A program made the position numbers and the translations under genes. The notes beneath the pieces are model-generated. The model worked only from the letters and a program-made list of their open reading frames with translations, did no database searches and was not told the origin of the DNA. From assembly GCA_011947345.1 (NCBI GenBank), contig JAAVTG010000158.1, forward strand, positions 1-50,199: 50,199 nt of DNA. Reading direction: 5' to 3'. Within the stretch, counting starts at the first letter, position 1; every line of letters begins with the position of its first letter. The DNA comes from Phytophthora quininea (taxonomy: Eukaryota; Oomycota; Peronosporomycetes; Peronosporales; Peronosporaceae). Shown in pieces: positions 1 to 10,593 of the stretch.

Positions 1-3000
1 GCGTGGTCTCGAGCGACGTCGAGGGCTTCGAGACAATATCCCAGCCCCATACAAACCGCAAAGCAGTGAGTCGCTGGCTGGAAGACGCCGAATGGACCCA
101 GCAGCAGCTGCAAGGCGCGCAGGGCCAGATCTTGCTGCTGTCCCCGCTGATCCTGCAGGAAATCCTGCGCAGAGATCTCATACAGTTGCCTGAGGTGGCT
201 TTGCTGGTGGTGGAAGCCTGGGACCTGGTGCACGCAGAGCTACCGTCCTTCTTCAAACTGCTGACGAGTCTGGTGGAGGAGCTGCCGACGGAGAAGCCGC
301 TGCGGATATTCGCCACATCCAGGCTGCCGGCATCCCGGATGGACTGGAACCCGCTAAGCAACCCGCTGCTGAAGCACATTCAGGTGCTGAACATGGTGCC
401 GATGCTGCCGACAATGTCGCTGGAGGCAAACTTCCCCCGCTACTGTGCGAAACGTTCCAAAAGAGTGAAGACGACCCATTTAGTGTTAGGGATTTTCTGT
501 TGGGAGACAACAGCAAGAAGGTAGATCTGGTGCATGTGTTCCGACTGGAGCTGGAGCTGGGGAACTCGGCGGCTGTGTGTGATGACAAAAAAGCAGGACA
601 AGGTGAACAGATTCATCCAGGATGCGGAAGCCGTGGAGAAACATCTTGGACGATGGTGTTTATGGAAATTTGTGGAGTTGGAGTTGCAGGTCAATCTGCA
701 GGCGTGTGTTGTGGAGGATTTTGATAACGTGAATAATAGGAGGAAGCGGAAACAGCAACGAGAAAACCCTGATGATGACGATCCAATGGGTGGAGGAGGT
801 ATTGACAGTGATAACGACAGTGACAATGAGCCAGAAGACGGAGAGGTTCAGGCTGAGGATGATGATGGCTGCGAGACGAATGACGCAGGAGCGGAAGAAA
901 AGGAGGTCTCTCAGGCGGTCAAGACCGACCGCTTGATCACCAGATTTCTAGGGTCCAAGGTCGCGATAGATGATGCAACTCGGAACAAAGTGCGACCCAT
1001 TGTGAAAGTTCTGGCGTGGCTGTCCGCGCAGTCGAAGTTGTGTGGCATACTTGCAGCTTCACCAAGGTTACTAAAGACAGCCGAATTGGTTCGAAATCGC
1101 TTCAGCAATACCCCGGAACCAAAGATGTTCGTGCCTGGGTATTCCTCCAGAGAAGGTGTCATTGTCGTGTGGTGGCTGAGTACTTGTCTGCTGCCTTGGA
1201 CAACCTGAATCTGCCTCCAAGTTGTTGTATGTTGGGTAGCAGCAACGCGCGCATATCGGGGGCGCTTCGTTTCTCGTCGTTTTTGAAAGTGATGACGATG
1301 TTCACGAACTACAAAACAAACATTTTGGTGACCACGTCGGTCGCCCCAAAGTCGCAAAAATGCGGATTGCTCCTCCGTTGTGCGATTTGGTTGTCGTTAT
1401 GGATGAACTTCTAGAACCAAACAAGCTGTATGAGTTCGGGAAACACGCCAACTGCTCTGCAGGCGCGGTCAAGTATATTACAGAGGACTCGGCTCAAGCA
1501 GTGAAGAAATTCGAGGGGCTCGTTCGCAGGATGCAAGACTATATTCGCATTGAACGAGAGAACAACCAAGTCGCTCCTGCCGCACTTCAACCACCAGCCA
1601 GTGCACCAAGCTCGGCGACTGCAATGAAAATGCCTAGACCTACAGGCATACATTCTGATTCTCTGCCGACCCCTGCTAGAGATACCTTAGCGTCGCTGCA
1701 AGCAGCCAACCGGATATCCATTATTCCGAACAAGATTCAGGCTGTGGCGAACCCGTACGAGATCTTTAATCGGGACACTGGCGCAAAACTGAACGTATCA
1801 AACAGCGTGGCCTGTTTAAGCAACTTCTGTGATACTTTGCCTGGCTTGGACACGTATGACCGTCGTCCACAATACGTTGTTAAGCGCATATCCATCGCAA
1901 AGCACGTGGCACCGTCACTGAAGAGGTCGAAGAAGAAACTCCTGAAGTACAATGCGAAGCTCACTGATAAAATCGATGTAATGAAAGCTGAGGCAGAGCA
2001 GAAGGCTGCTGAGGAGTCTTGTAATGGCGACAATGGCAACGATGCGGCTACCAAAGACGAGCGATTCAATTATTCGGCCACGTTAAAACTACCGGGTGCT
2101 CTCGGTATCAGGAAGCAGCTCTTTTCGCAGAAGGTGGAGACGCAGGTTGAAGCCAAGGGCATTGTTGCGTTTAAAGCGTGTCAAGAACTGTTGAAGAAAG
2201 GTCTGCTTGATCGTCACTTTCGCTCCAAGCTTCTTGATGACCAAGCCACAATCCACCGAAGTGTTGGAAATGGCGGTGGTGGCGGCAGTAGCAGCAATGG
2301 TTGCACAAATGATGACACTGTTGTGATTGGAGAAGACAATGCTCCACCAAATAGGCACCCACAACTGGCTGATCTATCGACCCAGTCGTCGTACGATTTG
2401 CCGCCAGTTAGTGCAGAGGAGTTAAGTCTGAGACCCATTCGAAGTTTGACGCAAGAGGCTGCGAATAGCAGCGAAGAAGGAGAAGAATGGTCGACAACAA
2501 TGTGTTTTTACGGTCTGACTGGGGCGCGCTTTGCTATCCTATCCACGAACGAGCTCTACACTGGGAACACCAATACGGGCTGGCGATATGACTTTGCCAC
2601 GAGTGGTGTGATGACTCCAGATATTCAGCCCATAACGTTGGCCAAGCGGCCATTGGAGCTCAAATTAACCAAGAGCGAGCTCCACGAAGTCCTGCACTTC
2701 CATTTGGTCGTGATGCGATTGGCTTGCATGGGTGTGGAGGACGCAGTGCGCGAAGTGGACATCGCAAATGATAACGTGTGGAATGAATTCTCCGAGCAGA
2801 ATGACAAAGGCTACTTGGTAGTTCCTAGCATTCTGAATGAGGCAACGCAACCAGCTTCGTTATCCCTGGACTGGGGTTATATTCGCGATATCATCAAAAA
2901 GCCTCTACTTGAGCCATTGTGGCCGTTCCCTACGATAGCTCCAGAAAAGGCGTCTGAGGAAACAGGCGAGTGGATCTGCGTGCCCACATTCCGACTCAAT

Positions 3001-4748
3001 GCCAGCTACATAGTTCGTGCTATTAGTGACAAAACGGTGGATGAAATTCGTAGGGAATACCTAGCAAGTGAAGAAGGATGGCTGACGCACTTGAAGAAAT
3101 CAACCCCAGGCAACCCGATCCTTGGCCGATGGCACACTCGCGAGCAACTCGAGGAAGCCGACGCAGACCAACGGTTGATCCACGGGGTTCAAACTCCCCA
3201 ATAGTCCCAATCATTCGAAGGGTTATGCAGCGCAATAACGACGAAGGTAGTATTGCGCAGTACAAAGTGAAATTCAACGAGCGCTTGTTGGTGCCTCAGT
3301 ACACCTCGCGCCTACGACTCACCAAGAGCCGCTTCTTTGAAGTCATGGGGCTTGTGCCGCTACTGTACGAGTTTGAGCGCAAGTGTCAGATCTCCCACCT
3401 TATGGGCAAGATTGGAATGGAGGTTGACATGACTCTGCTGGATGACGCGACGTCTAAGCCTGCTTACGAACGACTCGAGATTTTAGGCGACACGTTTCTC
3501 AAGCTCGAAACCTCGTGGTACATGTACGAGCAGCGGAAAGACATCTTTCAGGAGGGCCAGTTGACCCAACTGCGTCGCGATATTATCCGCAACGACCGTC
3601 TCAACCAATTTGCTTTAGCGGCACGTATTCATCACTACATTTGGTACCCTGCAGAAGTGGAGCAACATCCTTTCCAATGCTGGAAGCCATCGTGCATGGG
3701 CAAGACGCCTGACCCGGTGGTGGCTCCATCGAAATGGATCGCCGACGTCCTAGAGGCAATTTGTGGCGCCTACCTCGTTGGCCAAGGCGAAAAAGGCGCT
3801 CGCTACTTCCTTAAGTGGATTGGAGTTAGCGTGTTAGAAGACCCGTCGACCAATTTCGCGCGTCCCTTTTACCCTGACTGTTTTCCGAATGAGCTATACG
3901 ATGCAGAGATGACTTCTCGATGTCGCGGCGGCGCGCAGCATCCGTTAAGCATCAATTTTAATTGTCCCCAGTTCGAGGATCTCCCGAAGCGTCTAATACT
4001 TCTTCAGCAGCGACTCAAATACACCTTTAGGAATAAACGTTTACTACTGGAGGCAGTGACACACCCGTCCGTGGGCTCGTTGGTGCTGCATATCGACCAA
4101 ATGGATGTTGATGGAGACGGAAGCGGGGACATTGAAGTCATGTCACGGACGCAAAAGAAAAAGAAAAGTGTGTGGAAGGGAGACTATGAGCGCTTGGAGT
4201 ATCTAGGCGATGCACTGATCGAGTACCTCACGCTGTCGTATGCCTTTTGATGTACGACAAGTGGCTACCTGGCTCGTTGTCCCAATGGAAGAGCGCCACA
4301 GTGTCGAACGACGCATTAGGCAAGACAGCACTGGCCTGTTTTGGTGCGGACGAGTGCATTTTTGCAGGCGCCGTGCGCATCGATCCCGAGACAATGGATC
4401 GTGTTGCGCGTATTGAGCGAAAGTATCCGCCTGGTGACAGGAACAGCGGGCTAAGCCCAGCGTTTGAAGCTGTGGCGGTGTCAAGGAAAAAGGGAAGCAG
4501 CGACCCGAGCGAACAATCACAACCTCCCTAAGATGTTTGCGGATGTCTTCGAAGCGCTTGTGGCTGCGGTATTCCTAGACTCGGGGAGAGATCTTCAGCT
4601 GATTCGCGACGTCTTCATGGGCCCACTGCTGGAGACTGTGGGGCAAGACGCTTACGCTTACGTCTGCCGTGAAAGCGGACTGACGATGGATCATGCTGGA
4701 GGTGAGGCGATGGAAGATTTAACGTTTTCAAGCGATGACGAGGACTAG
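1..4748 (+). CDS. DCL: Dicer-like ribonuclease III (5' end outside window)
   Basis: Cuts double-stranded RNA into small RNAs for silencing. Domains in order: a helicase-like N part (about 60-430), helicase C-like part (about 1120-1460, V-F-L-Q then NILVTTSVA), a Dicer dimerisation/DUF283 segment (about 2090-2230, VAFKACQELLKKGLLD), a platform-like region (2490-3190), RNase IIIa (3400-3850; ERLEILGD, ADVLEAICGA) and RNase IIIb (4000-4660; ERLEYLGD, FADVFEALVAA). Acidic catalytic residues of both RNase III domains are present. The helicase looks degenerate: the motif II position reads VEAW rather than DECH, and no Q-x-x-GR-x-R motif VI is seen. I could not place a PAZ domain confidently. The frame changes seven times, at homopolymers 434-438, 587-592, 1111-1114, 1344-1347, 3196-3199, 4245-4248 and 4487-4491; each fits one lost or gained base. 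The gene begins upstream of the window. Confidence 0.9.
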
Positions 4749-4773
4749 CAGCAACGAAATGAATGGAATTTGC

Positions 4774-5702
4774 TCAGTCGTTCGCTTCTTTTGACTGAAT
4801 GGTTGAATCGTCATTGTCTGCGAAGAGGTGCAAGACCACAAAGTGTCCGAAGGCGATCGCCAGAGCAAGTAGTTCAAGGTGGGAGGCAGCCTCGGAAAGT
4901 GAGCGCAACGAGGTAGAAGTCGCACTGATAGCGCTAACGCTGGCAGCACCGAAGAAGATCGTGCTGATGACAAGGTTCTTGGAGCCCAGATATGCTGGAA
5001 TGCGCTTCCACAAAATTGGCCACGGTTCACAAAAGTAGACTTGGTACGCACGACCGAAAATGGCGCTGGTGAAGCACATAGTGCAACACCGTGCTAGGAA
5101 CAACACGTTGAGGAATGAGGCTTTCACCTCGTCTCTGGAGTCCTTCAGCCTCGTCGACTGCGTTAAGTCCGTCGAGTCATGGAGGAACGGAGCCAGAATG
5201 CCAGCACGCATGCCTGCGCTATTTTCCAGCAGAGCAAGCTGAGGATACAGAGACACAAGGTGGAGACGGCGCGGTGCTTGGACAGTGTCCGTTGGCGATA
5301 GAGGAAGAGAACCAGCATGAATTGCAGTCCCAGCTTGCTCACTTGCAGAATCATTTCCGTGACATAGGCTGCTGCAACTTGCGTGGCAAAATTGGTCTGC
5401 GTCTTGACTACGGGGTCTATTGACACCCGAGCTTGCAATTGCGCTTGTGTCAATAGTTGCCTGAAGACGAGAAGGTCTTCTCGTGAATGTAAGCTCTCAA
5501 GCCAGCGAAGCACGCCGACGAAGCCGCTATGGATCTGGAAGGACGGTGCCGAGAATACGGACGGGTGGAGCTGGTGGAACTCGAGCGTTGGGATGTCGAG
5601 CACGGCGTATATGAATATGCATCCAAACACCATGGTCAGGACCAGCAGCGGCAGCTGGTACCGAGCTTTCACGATAGGCGGTTGTTGGACGGCAGGATCC
5701 AT
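4774..5702 (-). CDS. multipass membrane protein of unknown function
   Basis: I do not recognise a family. The start at 5702 (MDPAVQQPP) is followed at residues 15-37 by a strong hydrophobic segment. Further hydrophobic stretches lie near residues 128-142 and, in the C-terminal half, around FLNVLFLARCC, LVISTIFFG and LALAIAFGHFVVLHLF, giving about five membrane passes and an acidic C-tail. The first 150 residues run to about 5250; the rest continues in another frame from about 5256, so one frame break lies near 5245-5260. No good intron borders are there, and a single-base sequence error is the likeliest cause. It converges on the Dicer gene: the two stop codons are only about 25 bp apart. Confidence 0.65.
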
Positions 5703-6017
5703 GCTGATGGAGCTTTTTCACTGCCAAGACTGCGTGAAGAGACGCCTACGCGTGACTTGGCTTTTGTATGGGTAAAGTTGAAGTTGATATCCAAGCTTCC
5801 CAGTCGATGGCACAATTGTTTATTCACCGATAAAGTGGTCTCATCAATTGCAAGTCCTTCCTTATTGGTTCTGGTTGCGGCAATTACGAGATCGTAAACG
5901 GAAAAGTCCAAGTTGCTCGCTCATCGGCTTTCGTTGCCGTCCTACATTACCCAGTTGAACTGAACTGGTAGATTGCACTTCACTCTCTCGTGCTCAAGTC
6001 CAAGAAGCAACTCCACC

Positions 6018-6813
6018 ATGCATTGGTTTACTTTTCTGGTGTCGACACTTGTCATCCTTTTGCTGCCAGGGAAACAACCGCGGATACTAGGTTGAGTGAC
6101 ACGAATTCCCCAACAGCCACTGTTCCCCGCTGCTCGCTCCGGGCATTTGAATACCGGTAACAAAAATCATGTCGTTATTAATCTGGACGATGAAGACGAG
6201 GAGCGAGGTGGTTTGATATCACTGCTAAAAGACGCTACGACGGAGGCCTCAAAATCTATTGGAAGGTCGATCAAATCGCAATATTGGATCGAGGTGAGGA
6301 GAACTGACGACCAAGTGAAGAAGGCGCTGAAGTTGGACGGGCTGACGGGCCATGCGCTCAAGAGTCACAAGAATTACAAGACGTACAATGCATTCATGTA
6401 CAAGCTGGAAGGGCGTCAGCTCGACGAGTTGGTGAGGAAGATTGTTTCAACGTACAGTGTCTGGGAATCGCTGCGCCTGAACCGCTTCCCTACTGATAAG
6501 GTAAAGTCTACAGAGGAGTACAGGATTTACGCGCTACGTGAACAAGTACGACAACAGAGCTATTGCGTGGAAAGACATGATGTGGGAGCCCAAAAGGTTC
6601 CATCACGGCTCTCCCTCGCCCCAGGAGCTGATGGTGAAGACGGAGATTTGGGCTCAAGCAGGTCGGAAGCAGTCGTATGAAGGAAATGCTGGGGCTGCGC
6701 GGCTTGGAGGAAGCTCACTCAAGGATGCAGCGAACTACAAGTTCCTGAAGCGGTTTGAGGAGCTCACACGAAAGCGAAAAAGCGAGAGATTTCGTGGCTT
6801 CTTGTCGAAATGA
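6018..6813 (+). pseudogene. broken RxLR/WY-type secreted effector
   Basis: Oomycete effectors of this class are secreted and act inside host plant cells. The ATG at 6018 opens a short hydrophobic segment (residues 2-16) that resembles a signal peptide. The frame then meets a TGA at 6093-6095. In the same frame beyond it are an acidic DEDEER run (6189-6206), typical of the dEER motif, and a WY-like unit: YWIEVRR, then KLDGLTG and NYKTYNAF (about 6280-6400). A second WY-like unit continues in another frame from about 6538 (tryptophan-rich, WKDMMWEP) to the stop at 6813, with further frame changes near 6530 and 6680-6725. I see no canonical RxLR in the readable frame. It has more breaks, of more kinds, than the neighbouring genes, so I call it a pseudogene. 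What would be encoded if it were intact is not reconstructed here. Confidence 0.65.
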
Positions 6814-8490
6814 ACATGCTCGAGTCGACTGAGACTAACTGAGGAGAAGGAATGAAAATCACTTTAAGCCAGCTTTGGGCTGGCACCAAACCGAAGCTCC
6901 CTCACTCTTCATTTTGCCTTCTACAACAGAGATCAATACTACACAGGTTCCTGTGTCTTTGCCCCAGGAAACACTTCAGTACAGCATCACTGGAGTGCTC
7001 CATCCTCTGGCCAGCATCACCAACTTTCTGTGCTCGTTGGATAAATGAACTGGGCCGGACCTGGCCAAAAACTCGTCGTTCACGCCTCGTGCTTCCCCGC
7101 AAGGGCAATCAAGCCCGTTGAACTGCGAGGAGGACACGTGATCGCCCCGTCGGCTGCCCAAGTTGAGGCCGCTGCTGCTGCAGCTGACGTACTTTTGCGC
7201 GCAGAGCCCGGCAGGCTGCTTGGAGACCGCCCGAGTCTTTGCGTCTCTAAAGAAGGAGGCGGTCTCAATGCAACCTCTGCGACTCGTTCTCGCCACAGAC
7301 AGCGCCATCGAGCAAACCAGCACCGCGGCAGTGCTGGGACGGGCATGAATTAGGGAATTTGGTCCCCATCTTGGTGAAGCTCGACGACAACATGAAGGAC
7401 TGCGTTCGGGCAAGTTTACCATGGGGCAGAAGTCGCTGCAGAAGCAGCCCCGCGCCGTCCGCAGACGTCTCACGCAGGTCCATCGCGCAAATCGGCGCCG
7501 CCTCTGCTGCGATGGCGGCAGCTTGGCCATCCACGGCGTTGGGGAAATCATGGCGCTCCCCATCGTGTCCAGCGCTCTTTTCATTCCACAGGCTGCAGAT
7601 GGCCGGGGACTCCCATACATGTATACGCACAAGCTCTCTGTTGCCACCGACAGTCGATAGGCAAAGCATCTTGTCGGATGCCGCGAGCAGCAGGCCAAGC
7701 GAGCAGCAGCAGCAGCAAATGCCTCGGGATTTTCGTGTCGCACGACGCCGCGACGGCTCGAGCGGGTGACAACGCAACAACCATCACTCTGGTCTGCGCC
7801 AGAAAACTCTTGTGAAAGCGGGTGCGCAGGATAGGAACCCAAGTTGGATAGGGGGGGGGCCGCAGGGCACGCCCCATGCGGATAATAGCGATGCTACTTG
7901 CCCAGACATGCGCGACGCGAGCAGCGCTAGCTGTTGACTCGAGCGTCCTTGCTTGCTGCTGTCGTGCGCCCAGCTGTTCGCTGCTTCCTGGCCAGCCACG
8001 CACGATCTTACGCGATCTTGTTGACATGGATCCCGCAAGCTCGAAAGTCTTGCCCCCGCAAAAGTGCTCGACCTTGATGTTCAGCACACACGGTCACTCT
8101 CTCGAAAGAGTGACTGTTTTGCGCACTGTGATTGGCTGCGAAAAGGCAACGATCGCGCGAGCGCCCTGGCTCTGCGCGCTTCTGGAATAGGTCGCACGAA
8201 TGTGCAGAAAGAGATTCAGGCCAGGTGCACACCCTCACAAGGGAAAAGCACGCCGAGTAGGCACGTCAAACAGAAGCCCGCAGTAGCACCAGCACCAGCG
8301 TCAAGCACCGCACCCGGGGCAGACCACACACAGCACCACCCGCTTGATAAGGTACGCATCCTCCCCAACGGCACTCTGGCGGCCCCCGGAAAACCCCACG
8401 AAACCGCCTTAGTTTACAGTCGAGCTGACACTCATTTCTCCCTCTCCTCTAGGACCCCCACTTCCTATTCTCCACACACACACAAAGAAC
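6814..8490. other. unresolved GC-rich interval between effector remnant and bZIP gene
   Basis: No gene can be supported. Several frames stay open for 150-290 codons on the minus strand (for example 6976-7842 and 7265-7780) and also on the plus strand, as expected of GC-rich DNA. The minus-strand stretch about 7700-7400 has a protein-like look (LCLSTVGGNRELVRIHVWES) but no motif I can name and no consistent start or splice sites. A frame-disrupted gene on the minus strand is possible. The last part, about 8200-8490, ends in a CA-rich run (8473-8485) just upstream of the bZIP start and probably holds that gene's 5' untranslated region. Confidence 0.3.
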
Positions 8491-10177
8491 ATGACCGAGT
8501 TCATCCGCACCATCTTCCAGTCCTCCACTGGAACCCCTCCATTAAGACGGAGCCGCAGCCCGTGGAGCAGATCCGACTGCCGTCGGCCCCTCGGCTCTGT
8601 CGGCCACCGAGAGACTCGTCAAGCTCGAGGACGAGCAGACGGGCAAGGCCCAGCGCCTCGCCCGCGTGCACGCGCGCCGCGACAAGCGCAAGCCCAGCGA
8701 CGTCATCTCCCCTGCAACAGCAAGAAGCTCAAGACCGAGAGCCACATCGACCCCAGCGGAGAGGAGCGACTGCGCCAGATGGAGGCCCAGCTGGAGCACC
8801 TGGACCCAGACTCGAAGGAGGCCAAGAAGAAGCGCCGCCTGATCCGCAACCGCATGAGCGCGCAGCTCCACCGCGAGCGCAAGAAAGCCTACGTGGGGCA
8901 GCTCGAGGACCAGCTGCAGGCCAAGGAGAAGGAGCTCAAGGCGCTGCAGGAGCAGCTCGCCGCCATGGCCATGGAGAGCAAGCAGCTCAAGCAGAAGCTC
9001 AAGCAGAAGGAGCCGCTCATCAAGACGGAGCCCGTTTCCGTGGCCTCTTCGCCCGACGAGCCCATTGTGATTGCCGATGAGCCCGTGGACTGGGCGGCGT
9101 GCCTGGACGGTCTGGAGGAGGCCGAAGTGGGCGAGGATCTGCTCTGCGATCTGGACGAGAGCCCTCTTGCAGCGTACGGACTGGGCCCCATGGATCCGGT
9201 CTCGGCGGCACTGGCGGAGGAGGAGCAGAAGCAGAAGCTGCAGGCGCAGACCCAGCACCACGAAATCCACGCCGCCAAGAAGAACCTGGCCATGATGATG
9301 GCCATGATGTTCTCCGTGACCTTCTGCGGCCAGAGCGAGAGCGTCGCCAACGTGACGAGCGGCAGCAACTTCTCGTCCATGTTCAACGCCGTGCCCGCCA
9401 AGGAGCTCTCGCAGATGAGCATTGCGTCCAGGATTGTGGCCTGTCTGGAGAAGACCTCGTGGGAGGACTTCCAGGACGTGTCCTCGTGGACCTCCTCGGC
9501 GGCGAGTGCGGCTGCTGCTGCGGCTGTGGCCGTGACCGCCGACAAGAAGTCGCGGTCTCCGCCTGCACAGCAGCAGTCCAACTCGCCCGCGGCTTCGGAC
9601 GTGACCGACTCGGGCTCGTGTGACTCCCCAAGGAGCTGACCGACGTCAACATGGGGTTCGACACGGATCTCATCGAGGAGTTCGTCTACCCCGTGGACGA
9701 GCCTTTCGGCCCCGCGCTTGCGGACACGAACTGGTTTGGCGCAGACAGCGACGAGTTCGGCCACAGCGACGTGGAGGGCGACGAGCACCTGCTCGAGACC
9801 AAGACCACGGTCAAGCCCGTGTCGATGACCTCGTGTCTGTACGAGAAGCTGACCAACCTATGGAAGGAGAAGAACCAGGTGCTGCTGACGGTGCTGGACA
9901 GCAAGAACGAGGTGACTCGGCGCTCGGTGGCCGACATGAGCACGATCCGCAAGGGCATGGCCAGCGGCAAGCTCTTCCCGACGTCGGCGGCCACCGCGGC
10001 CGCGGCGTCCAACGACAAGCTGCTGAACAAGCACGACCAGTCGGTCACGTTCCTCTACCCGCTGAGCGCCTTCTCCGAAGACCAGCGCTCGGCCGCGTTC
10101 CCGATTCTGCCACGGCCCCCTCGGACGCCATGTTCCTCGAGGTCTCATGCCAGATCAACGGCTCGAACCCGCTATAG
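8491..10177 (+). CDS. bZIP transcription factor
   Basis: A nuclear DNA-binding regulator. The basic region (about 8824-8890) is K/R-rich and includes NRMSAQLHR, which matches the bZIP N-x7-R signature; it is followed by a leucine-zipper coiled coil (about 8890-9010, LEDQLQ..LKALQEQL..LKQKL). After it come an acidic stretch, a methionine-rich AMMMAMMFSVTF segment, an alanine run (about 9505-9535) and a C-terminus ending INGSNPL. A short IKTEP motif occurs before the basic region and again after the zipper; in other proteins such motifs can be SUMOylation sites (inference). The start at 8491 is the first reasonable ATG, but the first 80 codons shift frame repeatedly (about 8530-8720). Further single-base breaks lie in C-runs at 9626-9629 and 10100-10102. 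Target genes cannot be told from sequence. Confidence 0.8.
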
Positions 10178-10340
10178 AGGACGGTGCTAAGCAGGACGTG
10201 CGGTATAGATATCAGTATTAAGGGAGCGCGAGCAGAGCGCTCTAGCTTCGTTGCTTCATGTAGGTGTGTAGTTTTATCTATCGAAAAGAGCCATAAAGTC
10301 AATCAATGGCTTCTTTGCTTTGCTTTCATCAGAACCAGTG

Positions 10341-10422
10341 CTTGCTTATCAATCAGATCTTTTGCTTCAACTGTGCGATCTTCGGCAAGATCGCCAGAAA
10401 GATACCCTGCTTGATAAGCAAG
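10341..10422. repeat. nested inverted repeat between convergent genes
   Basis: An exact 12-bp inverted repeat, CTTGCTTATCAA at 10341-10352 and its complement at 10411-10422, encloses a second perfect hairpin with an 8-bp stem (GCGATCTT 10375-10382, AAGATCGC 10387-10394) and a 4-base loop. It sits between the 3' ends of the bZIP gene (+) and the PARN gene (-). It could act at the RNA level in 3' end formation, or be a small mobile-element relic. No function is shown. Confidence 0.6.
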
Positions 10423-10593
10423 TTGCTTGTCAAAAAACGTTTTGGATCGCGGTGCAAGCAGGATGGTATTGCGGTGCTTCATTGCTCCCAAATTGACACA
10501 ATGCTATGCCAATTACCATATACACAACACTGAAGAGCTAGGAACAGAAATGAACAAGCCAGCGCATTAGGCGCTGCGCTTCAGTATCCCCGT

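Noticed and set aside
1..4748. Programmed ribosomal frameshifting as explanation for the Dicer frame changes
   Set aside because: Seven events of both signs in one gene, at plain homopolymers without shared slippery heptamer or downstream structure, and the same pattern in unrelated genes.
1..6813. Dicer and the adjacent effector remnant as a functional silencing/counter-silencing pair
   Set aside because: Adjacency is the only link; they are separated by an unrelated gene, and the effector is broken.
6976..7842. 288-codon minus-strand frame
   Set aside because: Open in a GC-rich area where several other frames are also open; no motif, no start context. Kept only as an unresolved interval.
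8542..9270. 242-codon minus-strand frame, very leucine-rich
   Set aside because: Antisense to the bZIP zipper; the leucines come from complemented CAG/GAG codons.
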